64,000 bases of DNA from Marinobacter sp. F4206 (lineage in GTDB: Bacteria; Pseudomonadota; Gammaproteobacteria; Pseudomonadales; Oleiphilaceae): positions 434,001 through 498,000 of the forward strand of contig NZ_JAHXKI010000002.1 of assembly GCF_019392195.1 (NCBI RefSeq), read 5' to 3'. The notes under the pieces are model-generated. The model saw only the letters and a program-made list of their open reading frames with translations, did no database searches and was not told where the DNA came from. This document shows positions 31,768 to 39,789 of the stretch, piece by piece. Position 1 is the first letter of the stretch. Every line of letters begins with the position of its first letter. Made by a program: the position numbers and the translations under genes.

Positions 31768-32771
31768 AGACCCAGGCGGCACAACTTCCCCAGTTACTGA
31801 AAAAAGGCCTGTCCCCGGTCTACCTGATCTCCGGAGACGAACCCCTGCTGGTTCAGGAATGCTGCGACCAGGTTCGCAAGGCTGCACGGGATGCCGGATT
31901 CCATGACCGTTTGACGTTCCACGCCGATCATCAACTGGACTGGAACAGTGTTGCCGACGAATTCAGTGCCATGTCGCTGTTTGCCGAGCGGCGACGAATC
32001 GAAATCCATCTTCCGACCGGGAAGCTGGGGGACGGCCGTGCGGTACTTGAGCAGGTACTGCAGGACCCGCCCGACGATATTATCCTGCTGCTGATCAGCG
32101 CCCGTCTTGATGCCGCGGAAACACGTCGTAAATGGTACAAGGAGCTGCAGAATAAGGGAGTGCACGTCCCGATCTGGCCGGTGGATGCCGACAAGTTTCA
32201 TGGCTGGCTGCAACAGCGGGCCTCGAGCCGTGGCCTGAGCCTGACCCGTGGCGCCCTGGCCATGCTCGCGGAGCGCCTCGAAGGGAATCTGCTTGCCGCC
32301 AGCCAGGAACTGGATCGCCTCTCCCTGCTGGGCAGTGGCCAGACCATCGATGAAGAAACGGTGGAGCAGGCAGTCCAGGACAGCTCCCGCTTCAACGGAT
32401 TTGAACTGGTGACAGAGTTACTGGCCGGTCGGGCACCCCATGCCGGCAAGATGATCGGCATCCTCCAGCAGGAGGGCGAAAACCCTCTGGGCCTGCTGGC
32501 GGTACTTACTCGGGACCTCAACCTTATTCTGGAACTCAAGGCAACCGCGGGCCAGGGTGAGAACCCTGCTGCGTTCCTTAAAAAACGGGGCGTCTTTCAG
32601 CCCCAGCGTGCCCGCGTTATAGAACAGGCGGCTCGACGCCTGAACCGCCCACAGCTGCATGAGGCCATTGAGCTCTGCAGCCAGATCGACCGGGCCGCCA
32701 AAGGTTTCGACAGCCTCTCGCCCTGGCACCATCTGCGCGACCTGTCCAATCACTTGGCCAGCCACTCCTGA
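31764..32771 (+). CDS. holA: DNA polymerase III subunit delta
   Basis: Clamp-loader subunit that opens the beta sliding clamp, 335 residues, usual length. The N-terminal AAA+-like domain starts with LKKGLSPVYLISGDEPLLVQE; the collar domain contains LLGLLAVLTRDLNLILEL and LHEAIELCSQIDRAAKG. It lacks a functional Walker A, as normal for delta. Coupled to lptE through an ATGA overlap and ends the leuS operon. Confidence 0.95.
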   Translation: MKTQAAQLPQLLKKGLSPVYLISGDEPLLVQECCDQVRKAARDAGFHDRLTFHADHQLDWNSVADEFSAMSLFAERRRIEIHLPTGKLGDGRAVLEQVLQDPPDDIILLLISARLDAAETRRKWYKELQNKGVHVPIWPVDADKFHGWLQQRASSRGLSLTRGALAMLAERLEGNLLAASQELDRLSLLGSGQTIDEETVEQAVQDSSRFNGFELVTELLAGRAPHAGKMIGILQQEGENPLGLLAVLTRDLNLILELKATAGQGENPAAFLKKRGVFQPQRARVIEQAARRLNRPQLHEAIELCSQIDRAAKGFDSLSPWHHLRDLSNHLASHS

Positions 32772-32819
32772 CCTGAGTCAAACCCACTACAGGAAATTCT
32801 CTCAGGCGCCTTGCGCTAC

Positions 32820-32849
32820 TTGACAGTTTTTCACCTCACGGCGCATGTT
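32820..32849 (+). promoter_or_regulatory. Possible promoter of the small charged-protein gene
   Basis: A consensus -35 box TTGACA at 32820-32825 is followed after 18 bases by CATGTT (32844-32849), a weak -10. The position suits the gene starting at 32882. The poor -10 keeps confidence low. Confidence 0.35.
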
Positions 32850-32881
32850 AACGATACCGTCAATCAAAGGAGGTGCTTGAT

Positions 32882-33145
32882 ATGAATCTTCAAGAGGAAC
32901 TCAGGAAACTGTCCGACAAGATCAAACAGTATCGCGATGAAGCTCGCGTCCAGATTCACCTTGCCCGGGAAGACGTCAAAGATGAGTGGGACGATCTTGA
33001 GGAAGACTGGGACCGGTTTCGCACCAAGTTCGACCAGGTGATGCACGACGCCGACAACGCATCCCAGGAAGCCCGTCAGACCGCTCGAAAGCTCGGAGAA
33101 GACCTTAAGAGCGGGTATCAGAACATCCGGGACAAACTGAAGTAA
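32882..33145 (+). CDS. Small charged coiled-coil protein, unknown function
   Basis: 87 residues, almost entirely charged and helical, with repeated D/E-W-D-D-L-E spacing and no cysteine, signal or membrane segment. The start is ATG 32882, set by a near-perfect Shine-Dalgarno AAAGGAGGT eight bases upstream, suggesting strong translation. It resembles small stress-type amphipathic proteins (sll1863-like or apolipoprotein-like helices), but I cannot place it in a family with certainty. It stands alone after holA, with a short palindrome following its stop. Confidence 0.7.
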   Translation: MNLQEELRKLSDKIKQYRDEARVQIHLAREDVKDEWDDLEEDWDRFRTKFDQVMHDADNASQEARQTARKLGEDLKSGYQNIRDKLK

Positions 33146-33146
33146 A

Positions 33147-33164
33147 GTGTTAACCCGTTAACAC
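33147..33164. repeat. Short palindrome GTGTTAAC-CC-GTTAACAC
   Basis: An 18-base perfect inverted repeat with 8-base arms (33147-33154 and 33157-33164), beginning two bases after the stop of the small charged-protein gene. No T-run follows, so it is not a standard terminator. It may be an operator for the endonuclease-like gene downstream. Confidence 0.4.
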
Positions 33165-33337
33165 AACGCCACAAATCTCAACCAAAGAGGCTCTTTTGGC
33201 GAGGGCCTCTGTGCCATACTTCACAGTATGAGTGAACGAAGCGTCATGTTTTTGACCACCTGGTCATTTCAGGTCAACGATTGAACAGGGCCTGCTGGGC
33301 ATAGCCGCTTACAGACACTGCGAGGTATAAGAGGCGT

Positions 33338-33973
33338 ATGAAAAACTTCTTGCTGACAACAATCACTCTCTCACTCCTGCTTACCGCCAGCCTTGTCATC
33401 GGACAGAATACCCGGTTCAGTGATCCCGACACTGTGATCAAGAACGAATTTTGGGGTAACCTGTACGCCAACGGTGGCCATTCCTTTTTCTGCGACAAGG
33501 CGTTTACCAGCAAAGGTTTTCTCCTGACCGATGGCTACATCTATCCCCTGGCAGATGTCCGCCGCGCACTCGACTGTGGAACTTCCCGGCAGTGCGAGCA
33601 GGACAACCGCTATCGGCAGATCGCATCGGACCTTCACAACATGGTTCCCGCTCGAAACCGGACCGAGATGAAGCGGCGCAATGTTCGCTATGAGAACCTT
33701 GGCGAGAGCATCAAGGCGGACGACTGCGGTATTCGGGAAAGTGCCGGGTTCTTTGAGCCACCCGAGCGGGTCAAGGGCGATATTGCACGCTCCGTTGCCT
33801 ACATGGTAGATACCTACGGCTTGCCATGGCTTGGCGCGACACCGGTATTCCAGGGTTGGAATCGGATGGACCCGCCCGACGATACCGAACTGACCCGCCA
33901 TCGCCGCGTAGCGGAGATACAGGGTAATGAGAACCCGTTCGTCACACAGCCGGAACGGATGGAACAGCTCTGA
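33338..33973 (+). CDS. Endonuclease I (EndA/NucM) homologue lacking the catalytic histidine
   Basis: 211-residue protein with an N-terminal signal peptide (about residues 1-22). The C-terminal half clearly matches periplasmic endonuclease I: DLHNMVPA (98-105, with the metal-ligand Asn101), a PPERVKGDIARSVAYM block, WNRMDPPDD and RVAEIQGNENPF. The upstream catalytic motif, normally EHVxPA with Glu as a metal ligand and His as general base, is instead GYIYPL at 66-71. Four cysteines (52, 80, 86, 130) may form disulfides. Nuclease activity is therefore doubtful. The gene is monocistronic and converges on an acyl-CoA dehydrogenase across a shared terminator. Confidence 0.8.
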   Translation: MKNFLLTTITLSLLLTASLVIGQNTRFSDPDTVIKNEFWGNLYANGGHSFFCDKAFTSKGFLLTDGYIYPLADVRRALDCGTSRQCEQDNRYRQIASDLHNMVPARNRTEMKRRNVRYENLGESIKADDCGIRESAGFFEPPERVKGDIARSVAYMVDTYGLPWLGATPVFQGWNRMDPPDDTELTRHRRVAEIQGNENPFVTQPERMEQL

Positions 33974-33994
33974 TCACATCATCCTGAACGGCAT

Positions 33995-34026
33995 AAAAAA
34001 GCAGGCCCGGAGGCCTGCTTTTTTTT
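33995..34026. terminator. Bidirectional terminator
   Basis: AAAAAAGCAGGCC pairs with GGCCTGCTTTTTT around a 4-base loop, with A-run and T-run on the two sides. It serves both the rightward endonuclease-like gene and the leftward acyl-CoA dehydrogenase gene. Confidence 0.92.
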
Positions 34027-34050
34027 GATCCTGTTATCACTCGCGAGCGA

Positions 34051-35847
34051 TCAGAACTCTTCCGCAGTCAACGCCATCATGGAATCGCTGCCGCTGCGAA
34101 TCCCCTCGGCGAGGGAAACGGTCTTGGGCAACAGACGGTCAAAATAGAATTGTGCGGTTTTCAGCTTGCCGGTGTAGAAACCCGAGCTGTCAGACTCTGC
34201 TTTCGGCGCCGCCGCCTTCACGATCCGGGCCCACATGTAGCCAAGCGCGGTCAGGCCGAACAGGTCGAGATAATCCACTGACGCAGCGCCGATCGCATCG
34301 GGGTTGTCACCCGCTTGCTGGATGACATGCTCAGTGACATCGGACAGACGCTCGAACGCCGCGGCCAGTGGCTCGAGGAACGGGCGCAGCGTCGCATCCG
34401 CGCTGTTCTCTTCAATGAACGCCGCCACATCCTGGGCAAACAACTCATACAGCTTGCCCTGACTCCCGACGACCTTTCGTCCCATCAGATCCAGCGCCTG
34501 AATACCGTTGGTTCCCTCATAGATCTGGGTAATACGACAATCACGAACCAGCTGTTCCTGACCCCATTCACGGATAAAACCGTGACCGCCGAAAACCTGC
34601 TGCCCCATGATGCAGGCATCCAGGCCACGATCGGTCAGGAAGGCCTTGGCGACGGGCGTGAGCAAAGCCACCATGCCTTCGGCGTGCTTGCGGCGGTCTT
34701 CCTCAGCAGGATCCGCGTACTTGGAGATATCCAGCCACTGGGCAACATAGGTAGAAAAGGCGCGACCACCCTCTACGTAACCTTTCATGGTGAGCAGCAT
34801 ACGACGCACATCCGGATGCACCAGAATGGGATCCGCGGCTTTCTCTGGCTGCTGAGCTCCTGTCGGTGCGCGGCTCTGGATACGGTCCAGTGCATACTCG
34901 CGAGCACTTTGCAGGGATGCCTCCGCGGCGCCAATGCCCTGGATACCAACCCCCAGACGCTCGTAGTTCATCATGGTAAACATCGCGGCGAGGCCCTTGT
35001 TCTCCTCACCGACCAGCCAGCCCCGGGCGCCGTCAAAATTCATCACACAGGTGGCGGAACCCTTGATGCCCATTTTCTTCTCGATGGAGCCACAGCTGAA
35101 GCTGTTGCGCTCACCCAGAGAGCCGTCGTCGTTAACGAGGAACTTGGGAACCAGGAACAGGGAAATACCCTTCGGCCCCTTGGGCGCATCTGGCAGCTTG
35201 GCGAGAACCAGGTGAATAATGTTCTCGGCCATGTCGTGCTCGCCCCAAGTGATAAAGATCTTGGTGCCGGTCACGTTGAATGAACCGTCGTCATTCGGCT
35301 CAGCCTTGGTGCGGATGATGCCCAGATCAGTCCCGGCGTGCGGCTCGGTCAGATCCATGGCACCGGACCAGACGCCGGAGTACATGTTTGGCAGATACTT
35401 TTCCTTCAGCTCCTGGCTGCCGTGGGCATCCAGGGCCAGACAGGCACCGGCGGTCAGCATCGGCGCCAGGCCAAACGCCATGTTGGCGCCCTGCATCATC
35501 TCTTCAAACTGGGCAACCAGGGTCTTGGGCATACCCATACCGCCAAACTCGGGGTTGCCACCGAGACCGTTCCAGCCACCTTCAACGATGGTCTGGTAAG
35601 CTTCCTTGAAGCCCTCCGGCGCCGTGACTTCACCTTCATTCCACTTGCTGCCCAGTTCGTCACCTTCGCGGTTCAGCGGTGCCAGAACGCCACTGCTGAT
35701 TTTTCCGGCCTCTTCCAGAATTGCATCGGCTGTGTCCGGATCCACATTCTCGGCGACCTTGGGCAGCGAGGCCCAAAGGGCGGGAGCATCAAAAACTTCG
35801 TTCAACACGAAACGCATGTCACGCAAAGGTGCCTGATAATCAGCCAT
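34051..35847 (-). CDS. Acyl-CoA dehydrogenase (long FadE-like type), copy 1
   Basis: FAD-dependent beta-oxidation enzyme of 598 residues, made of the N-terminal, middle and helical acyl-CoA dehydrogenase domains plus the extra C-terminal domain found in the roughly 600-residue bacterial type. Typical blocks: MDLTEPHAGTDLG and GTKIFITWGEHDMAENI (flavin/substrate), NYERLGVGIQGIGAAE, and QQVFGGHGFIREWGQEQLVRD. It is a close paralogue of the next gene upstream but is separated from it by a terminator and about 200 bases, so it has its own promoter. Chain-length preference cannot be told. Confidence 0.92.
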   Translation of the reverse strand: MADYQAPLRDMRFVLNEVFDAPALWASLPKVAENVDPDTADAILEEAGKISSGVLAPLNREGDELGSKWNEGEVTAPEGFKEAYQTIVEGGWNGLGGNPEFGGMGMPKTLVAQFEEMMQGANMAFGLAPMLTAGACLALDAHGSQELKEKYLPNMYSGVWSGAMDLTEPHAGTDLGIIRTKAEPNDDGSFNVTGTKIFITWGEHDMAENIIHLVLAKLPDAPKGPKGISLFLVPKFLVNDDGSLGERNSFSCGSIEKKMGIKGSATCVMNFDGARGWLVGEENKGLAAMFTMMNYERLGVGIQGIGAAEASLQSAREYALDRIQSRAPTGAQQPEKAADPILVHPDVRRMLLTMKGYVEGGRAFSTYVAQWLDISKYADPAEEDRRKHAEGMVALLTPVAKAFLTDRGLDACIMGQQVFGGHGFIREWGQEQLVRDCRITQIYEGTNGIQALDLMGRKVVGSQGKLYELFAQDVAAFIEENSADATLRPFLEPLAAAFERLSDVTEHVIQQAGDNPDAIGAASVDYLDLFGLTALGYMWARIVKAAAPKAESDSSGFYTGKLKTAQFYFDRLLPKTVSLAEGIRSGSDSMMALTAEEF

Positions 35848-35991
35848 CTATAACTCTCCAAAATTCCAGTCAGTCTTTGCAGGCGGCAAAACGGCCGTGA
35901 TTCAGCCTGGCTCGCCTGTTCGGGCTATGTGTCCGCTCAAGATTATTTTTATGGGCGCCTATTCTACCTCAAAAGCAGAAGCCAACTCATG

Positions 35992-36024
35992 AAAAAAGCC
36001 CGCCTCCGGGGAGTGCGGGCTTTC
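35992..36024 (-). terminator. Terminator after acyl-CoA dehydrogenase copy 2
   Basis: On the minus strand AAAGCCCGC pairs with GCGGGCTTT across an 11-base loop and runs into TTTTTT. It lies about 35 bases past the stop of the upstream acyl-CoA dehydrogenase gene and isolates it from the downstream paralogue. Confidence 0.88.
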
Positions 36025-36058
36025 TCAGTACTTCTGAACTGCCTCAGGTGCCCGCGCC

Positions 36059-37858
36059 TTAGATGGCGAAGGCTTCTTCCGGCATGTCCATCAGGCTGTC
36101 CGCCCCGGCCAGCATGCTTTCGGCATGGGCCTTGGAGCGGGGCAGCATACGCTTGAAGTAGAAACGCGCGGTCTGAACTTTGGCATTGTAGAACATCTCC
36201 TCGGAGGTGCCGTCTGCCATCTTGTCCAGCGCGACCTTGGCCATACGGGCCCAGAGGTAAGCGAACACCGCATAACCGGAGTACATCAGGTAGTCGACAG
36301 AAGCCGCACCCACCTCTTCACGGTTCTTCATGGCGGTCATACCAACCTTCATGGTCAGGTCGCCCCACTCCTTGTTCAGGGCCGCCAGCGGCTCCACGAA
36401 CTCCTTCAGCTGTTCATTGTCGGCATTTTCCTTGCAGAACACGTGCACCTGCTTGGTGAAGCCCTTCAGGGACTCGCCCTGAGTCATCAGAACCTTACGA
36501 CCCAGCAGATCGAGCGCCTGAATGCCGGTAGTACCTTCGTAGATCATGCCGATCCGGGCATCACGAACGTTCTGTTCCATGCCCCACTCGGAAATGAAAC
36601 CGTGGCCACCGAATACCTGCATGCCCAGGTTGGCAGCTTCGTAACCGATCTCAGTCAGGAACGCCTTGGCGATCGGTGTCAGGAAGCCCAGCGCCTCATC
36701 GGCCGCTTTGCGGTCTTCTTCGGTCTTGCCACTGTGAACGATGTCGGCCTGCTGCGCAGTCAGATAAATCAGGGCACGGGCGCCTTCGGCGACCGCCTTC
36801 TGGGTCAGCAGCATGCGACGGACGTCCGGGTGCACGATGATCGGATCGGCAATGCCTTCCGGATTCTTCGGACCGCTCAGTGAACGCATGGCCAGACGCT
36901 CCTTGGCATAGACCAGAGAGCCCTGGAAACCCAGTTCGGCGGCGCCCAGACCCTGGATAGCCGTACCGATACGGGCAGTGTTCATGAACGTGAACATGCA
37001 GTTCAGGCCCTTGTTCTCCGGTCCGATCAACCAGCCCTTGGCACCGTCGAAATTCATCACGCAGGTGGCGTTGCCATGGATACCCATCTTGTGCTCGATG
37101 GAACCACAGGAAACGGCGTTGCGCTCGCCCGAGGAGCCGTCCTCGTTCGGGAGGTTCTTGGGCACGATGAACAGGGAGATACCCTTGGTTCCTTCCGGGG
37201 CGCCCGGCAGTCGAGCCAGAACGATGTGGACGATGTTCTCGGCCATGTCGTGCTCACCGGCGGAAATGAAAATCTTGGTACCGGTGATGGAATAGGTGCC
37301 GTCTGCATTCGGCTCAGCCTTGGAACGCAAAGTGCCCAGGTCAGAACCACAGTGCGGCTCGGTCAGACACATGGTGCCGGTCCACTCGCCACTGATGAGC
37401 TTGGTCAGGTAGGTCTGTTTCTGCTCTTCAGTGCCGTGCGCCTCGATGGTGTTGGTGGCACCGTGGCTCAGGCCGGGGTACATGCCCCAGGACCAGTTGG
37501 CGGTACCAACCATCTCACTCATAACCAGACCCAGAGAGTGCGGCAGGCCCTGGCCGCCGTAGTTGGGATCCGCGGTCATGGAAGGCCAGCCACCTTCAAC
37601 GTACTGCTGGTATGCTTCCTTGAACCCTGTCGGCGTTTTCACACCGTCTTCGCTCCAGGTACAACCCTCTTTGTCGCCCACCTGGTTCAGCGGAGACAGA
37701 ACCTGCTCACAGAACTTGGCACCTTCCCCGATAATGGCGTCCACCATGTCCGGAGTCGCGTCGTCGGCACCTTCCAGGTTTGCGTAGTGCTGCTCACTGT
37801 CCAGCAGCTCGTTCATTACAAATTTGATGTCACGCAGGGGCGCTTTATATTCAGGCAT
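36059..37858 (-). CDS. Acyl-CoA dehydrogenase (long FadE-like type), copy 2
   Basis: 599 residues from the ATG at 37858 (MPEYKAPLRD), chosen because GAGGTGG lies five bases upstream and because this start aligns with the paralogue (MADYQAPLRD); an upstream in-frame ATG would add 24 unmatched residues. Same domain layout as copy 1, with CLTEPHCGSDLG, GTKIFISAGEHDMAENI and FGGHGFISEWGMEQNVRD. The first step of fatty-acid beta-oxidation is the expected role. A strong promoter overlapped by two PsrA-like sites lies about 115-145 bases upstream, pointing to fatty-acid-responsive repression. Confidence 0.93.
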   Translation of the reverse strand: MPEYKAPLRDIKFVMNELLDSEQHYANLEGADDATPDMVDAIIGEGAKFCEQVLSPLNQVGDKEGCTWSEDGVKTPTGFKEAYQQYVEGGWPSMTADPNYGGQGLPHSLGLVMSEMVGTANWSWGMYPGLSHGATNTIEAHGTEEQKQTYLTKLISGEWTGTMCLTEPHCGSDLGTLRSKAEPNADGTYSITGTKIFISAGEHDMAENIVHIVLARLPGAPEGTKGISLFIVPKNLPNEDGSSGERNAVSCGSIEHKMGIHGNATCVMNFDGAKGWLIGPENKGLNCMFTFMNTARIGTAIQGLGAAELGFQGSLVYAKERLAMRSLSGPKNPEGIADPIIVHPDVRRMLLTQKAVAEGARALIYLTAQQADIVHSGKTEEDRKAADEALGFLTPIAKAFLTEIGYEAANLGMQVFGGHGFISEWGMEQNVRDARIGMIYEGTTGIQALDLLGRKVLMTQGESLKGFTKQVHVFCKENADNEQLKEFVEPLAALNKEWGDLTMKVGMTAMKNREEVGAASVDYLMYSGYAVFAYLWARMAKVALDKMADGTSEEMFYNAKVQTARFYFKRMLPRSKAHAESMLAGADSLMDMPEEAFAI

Positions 37859-37957
37859 GGAATCCACCTCGGTTTTCGGTCTCAGCTGAATCTGGTCTGA
37901 CAGCTTCGGGCCTTGGGTTTGCTCAGACACCGCAACGCAGTGCGCCGCAGCCTTAAT

Positions 37958-37984
37958 TAAACACTTGTTTGAAACATACGTTTA
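37958..37984. promoter_or_regulatory. Double PsrA-like operator
   Basis: Two sites of the form xAAAC-N4-GTTTx share one base: TAAAC-ACTT-GTTTG (37958-37971) and GAAAC-ATAC-GTTTA (37971-37984). This is the published pattern of PsrA, the TetR-type fatty-acid-responsive regulator of Pseudomonas (G/C-AAAC-N2-4-GTTT-G/C). The second site covers the -10 box of the acyl-CoA dehydrogenase promoter, so binding would repress it. Identification of the regulator is inference from the motif and the gene controlled. Confidence 0.6.
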
Positions 37985-38002
37985 CAGGCACAGAATTGTC
38001 AA
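37973..38002 (-). promoter_or_regulatory. Promoter of acyl-CoA dehydrogenase copy 2
   Basis: On the minus strand a consensus TTGACA (37997-38002) is followed after 18 bases by TATGTT (37973-37978). It lies about 115 bases upstream of the start codon and its -10 is inside the double PsrA-like operator. Confidence 0.55.
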
Positions 38003-38120
38003 TAGTCGGAATAAAAATTTGTGTTGCGGCATGTCACAGGAATGCGCTCCACGGAGGCGCTCGCAAACAAATACAAGCAGTTGCGGATACAAGGAAACCA
38101 GGAGGGAATGTTTCGAACTT

Positions 38121-38753
38121 TCAGGCGGCGACAGGGCCGAAACCGGTTAGGCCCTGTTGAGAATCATCGACCATCGCAGCGACCGACCGATAAGCGTTGC
38201 TGGCCTGCTCTGCGGCGCGGGACCGGGAAGTGCCCGGCTCGTCCGCGCCAGAGGCCGATGCATCCTCCGATTTGTCCTTCTGCTCGGAGGCCAATTCCGA
38301 CCGGGCCTGCAGCATCACCTGCATCGCCTCGGCCGCAACGGCCCGATCCTGACCGGAAGGCTCCGCAGGCGCCATGGCCGCAGCCCGGACGACGCGCATT
38401 TTCTCGATTGTCGCCTGGGGATCGCCATTGATTGGAGACATGTCGATGGAAACTTCCCCACCTACGGCATACTGGGCGCCATCCGGACCCCGCTCATAAG
38501 TGAAGGACATGGCTCCCGCATACTGACCACCGGCGGCCTGGTGGGCTGCCTCATGGGCCCGGACTTCGCGATCTCTTGCCTTGAGCTCGGAAAGCCGCTT
38601 TAGTTCTTCCTGGCTTAGCCCCTGTTCATCCTGGGCCGGTTGAGCTGATTTTTCGCGAACCTCAGCATTTTCCGGGGAACGAGTGGGCGTGGGAGAGGAG
38701 GGATTAGCACCAGTAAGCGCAAAAGCAGGAGGATTCGAGGAAATTGCAGTCAT
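38121..38753 (-). CDS. SprA-related putative metalloprotease (CJM1_0395 family)
   Basis: 210 residues. A Pro/Ser-rich N-terminus (1-45) is followed by the family core: LKARDREVRAHEAAHQAAGG, with HEAAH at 67-71 as a candidate zinc-binding helix, then SFTYERGPDGAQYAVGGEVSID and MRVVRAAAMAPAEPSGQDRAVA. The C-terminal quarter is Ser/Glu/Ala-rich and low-complexity. The family is annotated as putative metalloproteases, but I know of no proven activity. No signal peptide. It lies 9 bases downstream of the rod-like mini gene and is probably co-transcribed with it. Confidence 0.82.
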   Translation of the reverse strand: MTAISSNPPAFALTGANPSSPTPTRSPENAEVREKSAQPAQDEQGLSQEELKRLSELKARDREVRAHEAAHQAAGGQYAGAMSFTYERGPDGAQYAVGGEVSIDMSPINGDPQATIEKMRVVRAAAMAPAEPSGQDRAVAAEAMQVMLQARSELASEQKDKSEDASASGADEPGTSRSRAAEQASNAYRSVAAMVDDSQQGLTGFGPVAA

Positions 38754-38762
38754 GACCGACTG

Positions 38763-39008
38763 TCAGGCCAATATGTCAAGCAGTGTGCCCAGGGTTTCGT
38801 CTGCGGTCTTCACCACTTGCGCTGACGCTTCCACACTGCGCTCGTAAAGCTTCAGATCAATCATCGGCTCCACCAGACTTCCAGAACCTTCGGCCGTCCC
38901 CTTAGGACCATCGACACCACCGCGAGCTATTTTCCGGGCGGCATTGTCCATCCCCACCATGCCGTCCTGGATGCCCTGAATGCCGACTGCAAGCGTATTA
39001 TTGATCAT
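38763..39008 (-). CDS. Small protein resembling a flagellar rod/hook C-terminal segment
   Basis: 81 residues from ATG 39008 (MINNTLAVGIQGIQDG), chosen for a GGAAG eight bases upstream. The N-terminus ILxGIQGIQDGM and the C-terminus PMIDLKLYERSVEASAQVV followed by KTADETLGTLLDIL match the two helical ends of flagellar axial proteins (FlgB/FlgC/FlgE type), with almost nothing between. No flagellar genes are near. It may be a minimal axial-like protein or a relic; function unknown. It is upstream of, and probably in operon with, the SprA-like gene. Confidence 0.65.
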   Translation of the reverse strand: MINNTLAVGIQGIQDGMVGMDNAARKIARGGVDGPKGTAEGSGSLVEPMIDLKLYERSVEASAQVVKTADETLGTLLDILA

Positions 39009-39059
39009 GACCAATACTTCCAATGACCGATTATTGACTCCAGTAAGCCACAATCATGG

Positions 39060-39752
39060 TCAATTTTCAAACAGGGGGTCGATCTTCAGGTAACTTGTCA
39101 GGGCGACAGGGTCTGCATTCTCAAGCCAGGGCAGCACTCCAAGGCAAGGCGCCCTCAGGTGAGTGAGAAGGTAATTCAGAGTTTCTTGCTCACAAGCCAT
39201 GGGTTCCGGCTCTACGCGATTGGCGACCCAGCCGGCAACGTCCAGTCCGTCGGCCCGAATCGCTTCGGCTGTCAGCAATGCATGATTGATGCAACCAAGT
39301 TTCAGGGCAACCACCAGAATCACTGGCATACCCAGCTCCCGCGGCAAGGCGGCGTAGGTTTCCCGGTCATTCAGCGGAACCCGCCAGCCACCGGCCCCTT
39401 CAACCAGCATCAGGTCCGCCGGCCGGATCTGCAGACCCCGGCAAAAACCGATCAAACGCTGGGCCGTGACGGTCCTGCCCGCCTGCACCGCGGCAACGTG
39501 GGGCGCAATTGCCGGTTCCAGAGCCACCGGATTGATCAGATCGTAAGCCAAGGGTTCCGTAATCGCCTTCTGCAGGGCCAGCGCGTCTTCATTGCGCAAA
39601 CCGTCAGGTGTCGACTCACACCCCGAGGCTATCGGCTTCATGGCCAGGGTACGCCTGCCCTCCGCCCTCGCCGACTCAAGGATGGCCGCTGAGACCATGG
39701 TCTTGCCAACGCCGGTATCGGTGCCGGTAACAAAATAGGTTTTTTTGGCCAT
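39060..39752 (-). CDS. bioD: Dethiobiotin synthetase
   Basis: Makes dethiobiotin from 7,8-diaminopelargonate, CO2 and ATP, the penultimate step of biotin synthesis. 230 residues; P-loop GTDTGVGKTMVSAAI at the N-terminus, EGAGGWRVPLND in the middle and ANRVEPEP near residue 190. Last gene of the bioBFCD operon, 37 bases after the bioC stop. Confidence 0.95.
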   Translation of the reverse strand: MAKKTYFVTGTDTGVGKTMVSAAILESARAEGRRTLAMKPIASGCESTPDGLRNEDALALQKAITEPLAYDLINPVALEPAIAPHVAAVQAGRTVTAQRLIGFCRGLQIRPADLMLVEGAGGWRVPLNDRETYAALPRELGMPVILVVALKLGCINHALLTAEAIRADGLDVAGWVANRVEPEPMACEQETLNYLLTHLRAPCLGVLPWLENADPVALTSYLKIDPLFEN

Positions 39753-39789
39753 GCCTTCCGGATTTCCTGATTAGGTTGTCACGTGATGG

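Noticed and set aside
33188..33220. AGAGGC/GCCTCT stem as a terminator
   Set aside because: Short stem, and no T-run follows on either strand.
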